This document shows, one piece after another, positions 5,870 to 10,808 of a stretch of DNA of 10,808 nt. A model generated the notes under the pieces. The model did not search any database, had not been told where the DNA came from, and saw only the letters and a list, made by a program, of their open reading frames with translations. The translations under genes were made by a program, and so were the position numbers. Location of the stretch: NCBI GenBank assembly GCA_021153185.1, contig JAGKTY010000051.1, positions 1 to 10,808 on the forward strand, given 5' to 3'. The first letter of the stretch is position 1, and each line of letters begins with the position of its first letter. The DNA comes from Lachnospiraceae bacterium (GTDB taxonomy: Bacteria > Bacillota > Clostridia > Lachnospirales > Lachnospiraceae).

Positions 5870-7110
5870 ATCTTTCTCATCCTCTCCATGTACTCCACAG
5901 CAAATGGTTTTTGCAAATGTGGTTTGTATACAAACTCCGTCAGTTTTGGATATATTTTTCGCAACGAAAACTCCTCATCCAGCATCCGAATCATTTCAAA
6001 CGGATCCTCTCCATAAGGCGCTACATATACCGACCTCATAGCATCCTCGTATGAGGCATACTCGTAGCAATCGTGTTCAAACAGCCCCATGCCGTTATCA
6101 AAAATCATCGGTACTTCATACTTTCTATCTAACACATTATAAAACAAGCCAAAATTTCTTGTGTGGCGATCCACATTTCCAACCAGGCAATCAATTAGCG
6201 CAAGATCCAGCATATATTTTTGTGTATCCCCATAGGAAAGCCCTCCTAACTGTGAAAGCATTTTGGCACACCATTTTAGCTTATCAATTGCAGCAAGCTT
6301 TATAAACGCTTCGTCCCTTGATGACATACCGTTTCGTTCAAGCAGACTTTCAAAAGATATGAAGCTGTATCCATCCTGTTCGAAATTTTCCGAATAAACT
6401 CCTTTATAGCTCCTGCTGCCATACACAAATACGCATTCTCTCTGGTACACGCATGGAATATCAAGCTGTCTGCACAAATCGGAAGCAATGATCTCAACTG
6501 CCCAATCATCCATACACTTCCCGCCAAGAATCGCCTGTGATTTAACAAACCACTTTCTGTCACTTGATAGGGCTTTTAGCTGAAACCCATCTGTATCTGT
6601 TCTTGTATACAAAATGTCTTTCTTTTCAAACCGAAAGTGAACTTTCGGCACCTGTTGACTCTCATCCACTTGCAGATTGCCACCAAGCATCTCCTCAATT
6701 AAAAAAGAATCTTTATTTTGGTCAAAACACAAAATAGGTCTATGAATTGCTTCCCCATCACTCCTTGCGATAATGTATTGCCCAAGAAGGAAATCTGCAA
6801 AATCATCCCAATCAGGATTCTGTTTTACTCCAAATGCCCTCTTCGAAATCTGTCTCGCATAATTGATAACTTGTATCCGCTCACGCTTTGTATCAACTTC
6901 TATCTGCGTAGCACACACACCATCAATCAAATAGTCTATTTTAAATATTGCATCGTCTTCTTTGATTTTTTTATAAAGAGCCTGCCTACTCATGCCATAT
7001 TCTATCGCAAGATGCGCAACCTTTTCGCCATTTGCGATACGTTTCTTTATCTCTTCAAGCTCTGTATGATTAATTTTGGATTTTCGTCCGGCGTTTCTTT
7101 CATTTTTCAC
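5857..7110 (-). CDS. HTH-HipA-like serine/threonine kinase
   Basis: The protein has 417 residues. Residues about 8-52 form a Hin/resolvase-type helix-turn-helix (GRKSKIN, EEIKKRIANGEKVAHLAIEY, GMSRQALYKKI). Residues about 60-110 resemble the start of a HipA N-terminal subdomain (VINYARQISKRAFGV, NPDWDDFADFL). Residues about 175-400 are the HipA-like kinase: probable ATP lysine 190 in KWFVKSQ, Glu206 in DDWAVEIIASDLC, catalytic loop GNVDRHTRNFG (Asp314, Asn319) and metal-binding FDNGMG (Asp338). HipA kinases act in toxin-antitoxin modules by phosphorylating translation factors such as aminoacyl-tRNA synthetases. The target here is unknown. The start is GTG at 7110, with GGAGG at 7120-7124 nine bases upstream; the nearby ATG is out of frame. 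DNA binding and kinase in one chain, with a separate small partner downstream, differs from HipBA and HipBST. The promoter region is a long palindrome, suggesting autoregulation. Confidence 0.85.
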   Translation of the reverse strand: MKNERNAGRKSKINHTELEEIKKRIANGEKVAHLAIEYGMSRQALYKKIKEDDAIFKIDYLIDGVCATQIEVDTKRERIQVINYARQISKRAFGVKQNPDWDDFADFLLGQYIIARSDGEAIHRPILCFDQNKDSFLIEEMLGGNLQVDESQQVPKVHFRFEKKDILYTRTDTDGFQLKALSSDRKWFVKSQAILGGKCMDDWAVEIIASDLCRQLDIPCVYQRECVFVYGSRSYKGVYSENFEQDGYSFISFESLLERNGMSSRDEAFIKLAAIDKLKWCAKMLSQLGGLSYGDTQKYMLDLALIDCLVGNVDRHTRNFGLFYNVLDRKYEVPMIFDNGMGLFEHDCYEYASYEDAMRSVYVAPYGEDPFEMIRMLDEEFSLRKIYPKLTEFVYKPHLQKPFAVEYMERMRKIWQN

Positions 7111-7151
7111 AAATAAAAACCTCCATACAATTAGTATAGAGGTTTTTATTT
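7111..7151. promoter_or_regulatory. 41-bp near-perfect palindrome over start point and RBS of the HTH-kinase gene
   Basis: Two 18-base arms, AAATAAAAACCTCCATAC (7111-7128) and GTATAGAGGTTTTTATTT (7134-7151), are inverted copies with one mismatch around a 5-base centre AATTA. The palindrome contains the -10 hexamer, the likely transcription start and the GGAGG Shine-Dalgarno, ending at the base before the GTG start. As DNA it is a natural operator for the HTH domain. As RNA read through from the right, the one mismatch becomes a G-U pair, so all 18 pairs form, the Shine-Dalgarno is sequestered, and GGAGG followed by TTTTT could terminate. Transcripts starting at the local promoter lack the first arm and escape both effects. 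Confidence 0.75.
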
Positions 7152-7160
7152 TGTTGTCAA
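7133..7160 (-). promoter_or_regulatory. Sigma-A promoter of the HTH-kinase operon
   Basis: The minus strand reads TTGACA (7160-7155, perfect -35), a 16-base spacer, then TATACT (7138-7133, 5 of 6). A start point near 7126 would give a leader of about 16 bases carrying the GGAGG. The -10 lies in one arm of the palindrome, so a protein bound there would block RNA polymerase. Confidence 0.8.
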
Positions 7161-7217
7161 CATATTAATTTGTTTACTATGCAAAAAGGGCAATCATGTA
7201 GTCGTATTGATTTTCTT

Positions 7218-7556
7218 CTAAAATTTAAACACCTGGGAACCGGTCAGCCAAAACGCTCCGGGCTCATGATTTTTATCCACTTGCATTTTGATATAAGTAA
7301 ATAATTCCGGTGCATACTGAACCTCATCAATCAACACCGGCGGTTTATGCAACTGCAAAAACAATTCCGGATCTGTCTTTGCAATATTTCTTTCATTCAA
7401 ATCATCCAGTGTAACATATCCTCTGTCTGTACCTTCCATCAATTTCTGAAGCATGGTTGTCTTACCAACCTGTCGCGGTCCGGTAACCAAAACAACCGGA
7501 TATTCCTTTGTAACCTGACTTACTACATTCTCCAAATTTCTTGTTATATAGTTCAT
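7218..7556 (-). pseudogene. Truncated AAA_14 / DUF4143-type ATPase
   Basis: This is the N-terminal part of an AAA_14-family ATPase: Walker A GPRQVGKTTML, a LDDLNERNIAK segment, Walker B PPVLIDEVQYAPELF and a sensor-1-like WLTGSQ. Full-length members have about 400 residues with a C-terminal DUF4143 region; this one stops after only 112 residues, four codons past the LTGSQ motif (VFKF then stop). The frame with LEENQYDYMIALFA ending at about 7178 overlaps the break and could be the tail of the same or another gene, which would fit an internal deletion. I choose the ATG at 7556 because AGAAGG at 7565-7570 sits 8 bases away; a GTG at 7562 is also in frame. Members are common accessory or mobile-island genes of uncertain function. 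Confidence 0.8.
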
Positions 7557-7569
7557 AACCACAACCTTC

Positions 7570-7608
7570 TTTCGGCTAATGTTTACTGTAATTAAATTTT
7601 AGCCGAAA
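7570..7608. repeat. 10-bp inverted repeat straddling the ATPase promoter
   Basis: TTTCGGCTAA (7570-7579) and TTAGCCGAAA (7599-7608) are perfect 10-base inverted copies 19 bases apart. One arm overlaps the -10 box and the other overlaps the AGAAGG ribosome binding site, so the site looks like an operator. A related half-site, TTTTAGCTGA, occurs at 7657-7666 in the same orientation as the TTTTAGCCGA at 7597-7606, 60 bases away. No regulator gene for it is evident nearby. Confidence 0.6.
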
Positions 7609-7624
7609 CAATGCTAAAAATCAA
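7596..7624 (-). promoter_or_regulatory. Putative sigma-A promoter of the truncated ATPase gene
   Basis: On the minus strand TTGATT (7624-7619) and TAAAAT (7601-7596) are 17 bases apart; the hexamers match 4 and 5 of 6 consensus positions. The start point would fall in the spacer between the arms of the inverted repeat. The 135-base gap from 7563 to 7697 holds nothing else that I can support. Confidence 0.5.
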
Positions 7625-7697
7625 TTCTTTTCAGCTTATCTTTATTTTGCTTTGATTTTAGCTGATATATGTATTAGTTCTTGAATGCAATTACTTT

Positions 7698-8267
7698 TTA
7701 ACTAAGCTCTTTTACTTTGTTAACGTATTGTATCACTCTGGGATCATCCGGTGCATAAACCCATAGTTTATCCAAAATATTAAGCCAAAGCATATCATGC
7801 TTGTCCATAAGTTCAAACATTAAATTCATATTATACTCTATATCAAATTTTCTCTTTTTGTCTTCCTCAAATCCTCTCCTTGCTTCATTAAAAAAGTCCG
7901 GCTCCGAGTAGTATCTCTTATCCGTCTCCCCTTTTACAATTCTCTTAATCTGGTCAAAGGTTTCTCTATAAAATTCTTTTTCAAAATGAGCCCCTTGAAT
8001 ATTATCCCAAAGATTTGCATCGCCCATAAAATATTGAGATAAATCGATTACATAAGGATTGTATTTCTCTATGATATAATTCTCTAATTTAGCAAGTTTT
8101 ACATTATACTTCGGATGTGGTTGAAACGGTTGTTGAAACTCCGGCGGAATTTCAAGTATCCTCCCCTCCGGTTCTAAAAAATATGTATTACATCTAAAAC
8201 GATTCAATATAATATGATCAGAATCATATTTTTTCATAATTGTTTGAAAAAACAAGTCTACATGCAC
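7698..8267 (-). pseudogene. 3' part of a DUF6270-like gene cut by the IS21 element
   Basis: The frame encodes 189 residues if read from the GTG at 8267, but that codon lies inside the terminal repeat of the insertion sequence, so host-derived coding starts at 8262. The frame stays open into the element, as expected for a truncated gene. The segment VIDLSQYFMGDANLWDNIQ followed by GAHFEKEFY resembles the C-terminal conserved part of DUF6270 proteins, an SGNH-hydrolase-like group found in capsule and teichoic-acid loci, where an Asp and His in this region would be catalytic. The N-terminal GSCxxRD-type block is missing. The C-terminal 75 residues are helical and charged and end VNKVKELS. A role in surface-polysaccharide modification before disruption is inferred. 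I am only moderately sure of the family. Confidence 0.6.
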
Positions 8268-8273
8268 ATTTCG
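8263..8273. repeat. IS21 terminal inverted repeat, istB side
   Basis: TGCACATTTCG pairs with the reverse complement of the other end, TGCAAATTTCG, with one mismatch in 11. It marks the junction with the DUF6270-like gene; the flank just outside reads GTCTACA. Confidence 0.8.
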
Positions 8274-8298
8274 GATAAACGGAGCCCCTTTCCCGCGT

Positions 8299-8328
8299 CA
8301 GCGGTGTAAGAGGCTCGCACCAGCGGTG
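8299..8328. repeat. IS21 internal terminal repeats, istB side
   Basis: CAGCGGTG occurs at 8299-8306 and again at 8321-8328, 22 bases apart, matching the reverse complement of the sites at the other end. The second copy is part of a 6-bp hairpin, CGCACC (8316-8321), loop AGC, GGTGCG (8325-8330). A longer inverted pair, CGGATAA (8272-8278) and TTATCCG (8331-8337), encloses the region. In IS21 elements such multiple sites bind the transposase. Confidence 0.6.
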
Positions 8329-8344
8329 CGTTATCCGTTTGTTG

Positions 8345-9109
8345 TTACTTGTTAATAGGTTCCATATTTCTCATGTTCTTACCATTCATCTCCAAGCGGT
8401 AGGCTCCACTTAGCATGCGTGCAAGGCACGCCTCTGCATAAGTATGATCCTGAAACATATCGTACCAGGCAGATACGGGGAACTGAGAGATTACAAGGAT
8501 TGACTTATGAGGATCCCGGCTGTCGAATACCTCAAACAGGTTTCGGCATTTATTAACATCCATGTTCATCAATCCAAAGTCATCAACAACAAGAAGATCA
8601 TAGCCTGCAAACAGATTTAGTTCTTCCTGATAAGTATCCAGCTTTTCAGCTTTGGACAGTTCATTTATCAACTGGCTTGCCTTCATGTAACGGGCTGTCT
8701 TAAACTGCCGCAGCGCACAAATACAAAGCGCATTGGCAAGATAACTTTTACCGGAACTGGTTTTACCTGTAATAACAAGATTTTTTCCCTGATCAATCCA
8801 TTCGCATTTGGAAAGTTCTTCTATGATGTGTACATCAAGCTGTCGTTCCGGATTATAAATCGTATCATCCAGATCAGCAGCGGGATATTTCAGGGTTGCT
8901 TTTTTGATAAAACGGTTCAGCTTCTTGGAATAGCGCAAATTCCATTCCGCATCCACTATACGCTGTATTTTTTCTCTAAACGGAAGAAGTTCTGCGTTTG
9001 GATCCTCAAACACTTCTTCAAGAGCTTCTGCCATACCGGAGAACCGCATGCTTTTGAGCTTGTTGCAGATTTCATAGTCCTCTATGGAAAGTTGAGTTTT
9101 GTTTATCAT
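8345..9109 (-). CDS. istB: IS21-family helper ATPase IstB
   Basis: This 254-residue AAA+ ATPase assists the IstA transposase in target selection and strand transfer. The N-terminal helical domain (about 1-90, with the KLKSMRFSGMAEALEE motif usual for IstB) is followed by the ATPase core. Walker A is ITGKTSSGKSYLANAL at about 113-128, Walker B is LLVVDDFGLMNM at about 172-183, and the ILVISQFPVSAWYDMF segment holds the sensor region. Length is normal for the family. ATG at 9109 overlaps the istA stop in ATGA, and AAGGAGG at 9117-9123 lies 7 bases upstream, so translation is both coupled and independently primed. No damage is visible. Confidence 0.96.
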   Translation of the reverse strand: MINKTQLSIEDYEICNKLKSMRFSGMAEALEEVFEDPNAELLPFREKIQRIVDAEWNLRYSKKLNRFIKKATLKYPAADLDDTIYNPERQLDVHIIEELSKCEWIDQGKNLVITGKTSSGKSYLANALCICALRQFKTARYMKASQLINELSKAEKLDTYQEELNLFAGYDLLVVDDFGLMNMDVNKCRNLFEVFDSRDPHKSILVISQFPVSAWYDMFQDHTYAEACLARMLSGAYRLEMNGKNMRNMEPINK

Positions 9110-10662
9110 CGATACGCCTCCTTCCCGCGTAAGTTATTATGCTCAGGGAGTGAGGATGTATTTGTCACCGAATGATTATCCTGCATATTTTTCAGGAGCT
9201 TTTTGAAATAGGAATACCGGCATGCATTACTTTCCACACATGTTTTTGCGATGTCTTCCAGCATGAGTTTGGATTGATTTTTACACATGTGAAGAATGCC
9301 GTTACAGCTGTTGTAGGCCTGTTCTTCGTGCTGTGGTGCAAGCAGTACGGCATCAATAAGTTTGATCATATATGGACCGATGCTTGAAGCCCAGCGTCTG
9401 TAATAAGCACCATCTTTAGAGTTTACTTCTTTGTAGTACTGGTGCCCAGGTGCCATGTGTTCCGGCTTGGTGATGTACTTTGGAAAATCCTTGTAAGATC
9501 TTCTATGAGTACAAATCAGCTTGTTATTCCGGTCACAGATGCGTATTTCTGCCATTGTAGCCTTAAGAATTGCAGGCTGGTTGTAATACGTGTACAATAC
9601 TGAATAATAGTGGTCATCGTACAACAGATGGTAATTATTCGGTACACGGGCAAAGTATTTATAATCACACAGCAGGAAGGATTCACCGGCAAGTGGCTTC
9701 ATCTGTGGCTTGTCATATCGAAGAAAGCTTTCCATCTTGGAAAGGGACTGGGAAGTCCTTTTGTCGTTGTTGATGACCGCTATTTTTTGCCGTACATCAC
9801 GATTGATATCTTCGATACTGTAATAGACCTTTTCTTTCAGGTCTTCCAACAGATGTGTCTCCAGAAACTGAACGTACTTTTCCACTGTTGGTTTACCCTT
9901 TGGTTTACGAGGGGGAGGTGGAAGGATCACTACATCGTAGAAGTTCTCGAGATCCTGATAGGCACTATTGATTACCAGCTCATCCTTTGTATGCTTGGTG
10001 ATTGCCGTTTTTAAGTTGTCAGGCACAAGATATTTAGGCACTGCGCCATAGGCTTCCAATGCATGGACAGTACCTGCAATGAAGTTGGGCAGTTTTTCGT
10101 CCTCAAAGGCCTCGGCATAAACAAGGTTGCTTACTCCAACCGTAGTAACGAAAAAATGCACCTTTTTGATTTCGCCGGTAGATGAATCCACAAGGATTTC
10201 CGGTTGATCACCGACCCAGTCGATGTAAACCTTCTCTCCGGGAATTCGCTCCACTACCATGCTGACTGCTTCCGATCCATAATGCTTTTCGACAAAGCGT
10301 TTGAAATACAGGCAATACTGTGTGTACTGATAACCGGAAGGACAGTCCTTCTTGTACTTCAGCCACAGGTAAAAGAGATTTGCTTTACTTCCAGGCATCG
10401 TCAGCCGGTCATAGACCGCCTGATAATCCGGCATGACAGAATCATCTTTTCTGCGGAGATTCTCCGGCGGAAAGAATAGATGTTCCACTTCCTCTGCCGG
10501 CATTTGTTTCAGCGTATCAAGATCTTTACCGGATTCTTTGAACCGGTTCATGATCAGAGTAATGGTGCTGCAGCCGACTTTGTAACGACTGCGGCAATCG
10601 TCATAGGATATGCCACGCTGACGCATATCTATGATTCCAAGAATTGTAGTACAGTTTTGCAT
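9106..10662 (-). CDS. istA: IS21-family transposase IstA
   Basis: This 518-residue transposase cuts and joins the element ends. An N-terminal helix-turn-helix (about 4-45: ILGIIDMRQRGISYDDC, VGCSTITLIMNRF) precedes an RNase H-fold DDE core: Asp148 in VYIDWVGDQ, Asp215 in VPDNLKTAI and Glu261 in GKPTVEKYVQF. The C-terminal beta-barrel-like region contains YSVLYTYYNQPAILKATMAE. The frame is open for 34 more codons upstream, to 10764, but AAAGGAG at 10672-10678 lies 9 bases before the ATG at 10662 and the upstream part overlaps the element's binding repeats, so 10662 is the likely start. All catalytic residues are present, so the element is probably active. istB follows directly. Confidence 0.95.
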   Translation of the reverse strand: MQNCTTILGIIDMRQRGISYDDCRSRYKVGCSTITLIMNRFKESGKDLDTLKQMPAEEVEHLFFPPENLRRKDDSVMPDYQAVYDRLTMPGSKANLFYLWLKYKKDCPSGYQYTQYCLYFKRFVEKHYGSEAVSMVVERIPGEKVYIDWVGDQPEILVDSSTGEIKKVHFFVTTVGVSNLVYAEAFEDEKLPNFIAGTVHALEAYGAVPKYLVPDNLKTAITKHTKDELVINSAYQDLENFYDVVILPPPPRKPKGKPTVEKYVQFLETHLLEDLKEKVYYSIEDINRDVRQKIAVINNDKRTSQSLSKMESFLRYDKPQMKPLAGESFLLCDYKYFARVPNNYHLLYDDHYYSVLYTYYNQPAILKATMAEIRICDRNNKLICTHRRSYKDFPKYITKPEHMAPGHQYYKEVNSKDGAYYRRWASSIGPYMIKLIDAVLLAPQHEEQAYNSCNGILHMCKNQSKLMLEDIAKTCVESNACRYSYFKKLLKNMQDNHSVTNTSSLPEHNNLRGKEAYR

Positions 10663-10675
10663 AATTGCATGCTCC

Positions 10676-10698
10676 TTTCTCGTATTTACTACGAGAAA
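10676..10698. promoter_or_regulatory. Perfect 9-bp hairpin abutting the istA ribosome binding site
   Basis: TTTCTCGTA (10676-10684) and TACGAGAAA (10690-10698) are perfect inverted copies with a 5-base loop. In the minus-strand RNA the 3' arm ends in the AAA of AAAGGAG, so part of the istA Shine-Dalgarno is held in the stem. A TATAGT box at 10703-10698 could be a -10, in which case local transcripts would begin in or after the stem. Such structures can keep transposase translation low when outside transcripts read into an element. Confidence 0.5.
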
Positions 10699-10718
10699 AC
10701 TATACCACAACAAATCTG

Positions 10719-10791
10719 CACACCGATGTTCCGCACAGATAAACCGGTGGCCCAACATGCTCACACCGTTTCAAGCGAAAGGCTCACACCG
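10719..10791. repeat. IS21 internal terminal repeats, istA side
   Basis: GCTCACACCG occurs at 10759-10768 and 10782-10791, 23 bases apart, with a weaker copy, CACACCG, at 10719-10725. Their reverse complement CGGTGTGAGC is related to the CAGCGGTG sites at the other end. These are the multiple transposase-binding sites expected at IS21 termini. Confidence 0.6.
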
Positions 10792-10797
10792 GTCGGG

Positions 10798-10808
10798 CGA
10801 AATTTGCA
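10798..10808. repeat. IS21 terminal inverted repeat, istA side
   Basis: CGAAATTTGCA is the inverted partner of 8263-8273 with one mismatch. It ends in CA at the last base of the window. Confidence 0.8.

Larger units (their letters stand above)
8263..10808 (-). mobile_element. Complete IS21-family insertion sequence
   Basis: The element is 2546 bp and encodes IstA and IstB in the IS21 order with an ATGA overlap. It begins TGCACATTTCG (8263-8273) and ends CGAAATTTGCA (10798-10808), inverted copies with one mismatch that carry the TG...CA ends of the family. Near each end are repeated internal sites related to CGGTGTGAG, also typical. Both genes look intact. The left end truncates a DUF6270-like gene. 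The right end is the last base of the window, so the target-site duplication (4-8 bp in this family) cannot be checked. Confidence 0.92.

Noticed and set aside
6718..7116. A 132-codon plus-strand frame opposite the HTH-kinase gene
   Set aside because: It mirrors a gene with clear catalytic motifs, starts without a Shine-Dalgarno and has low-complexity composition.
7218..7556. Short ATPase as a complete small protein
   Set aside because: It ends right after sensor 1 and lacks the rest of the AAA_14 fold and the DUF4143 region, so truncation is more likely.
9610..10014. Long plus-strand open frames opposite istA (up to 134 codons)
   Set aside because: They are shadows of the istA coding sequence, with no ribosome binding site and no recognisable protein motif.
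10663..10764. Longer istA reading frame starting at 10764
   Set aside because: The extra 34 codons lie across the terminal binding repeats and have no Shine-Dalgarno, while the ATG at 10662 has AAAGGAG at good spacing.

Overview
The window looks like a piece of a low-GC gut Firmicute chromosome, most likely a motile Lachnospiraceae of the Roseburia / Agathobacter (Eubacterium rectale) / Lachnospira type. The basis is the flagellin sequence, the sigma-28 promoter, strong AGGAGG ribosome binding sites and the style of the surface-glycan genes. All convincing genes lie on the minus strand, so transcription runs from right to left. No tRNA, rRNA or CRISPR array was seen.

Left part (1-5341), motility and surface modification. 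In transcription order this holds a very large fusion protein (methyltransferase-like, kinase-like, Rossmann and cytidylyltransferase domains), a flagellin-like protein with altered ends, a compact flagellin, and a CgeB/DUF3880-type glycosyltransferase that stops early. The flagellin has a near-consensus sigma-28 promoter, a 5'-end stem-loop, a GGA-rich leader with a hairpin of the kind bound by CsrA, and a strong terminator. That terminator shares a repeat arm with a second possible hairpin just before the glycosyltransferase start. The enzymes next to flagellin suggest a filament or cell-surface glycosylation / phospho-decoration module; this is inference.

Middle part (5345-8262), accessory cargo. 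A HipA-like kinase with an N-terminal helix-turn-helix overlaps a 119-residue partner that looks like a separately encoded HipA N-terminal subdomain. The arrangement recalls the split logic of HipBST toxin-antitoxin systems but in a different order and fusion. Its promoter, start point and Shine-Dalgarno lie inside a 41-bp near-perfect palindrome. Upstream is a truncated AAA_14-type ATPase, also with an inverted repeat straddling its promoter, then the 3' part of a DUF6270-like gene. A small ORF at 5345-5461 may be the tail of a gene that once preceded the fusion gene.

Right part (8263-10808), a complete IS21-family insertion sequence with istA, istB (ATGA overlap), 11-bp terminal inverted repeats and internal terminal repeats. 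It truncates the DUF6270-like gene. Its outer end coincides with the last base of the window, so the sequence may be a contig that stops at a repeated element.
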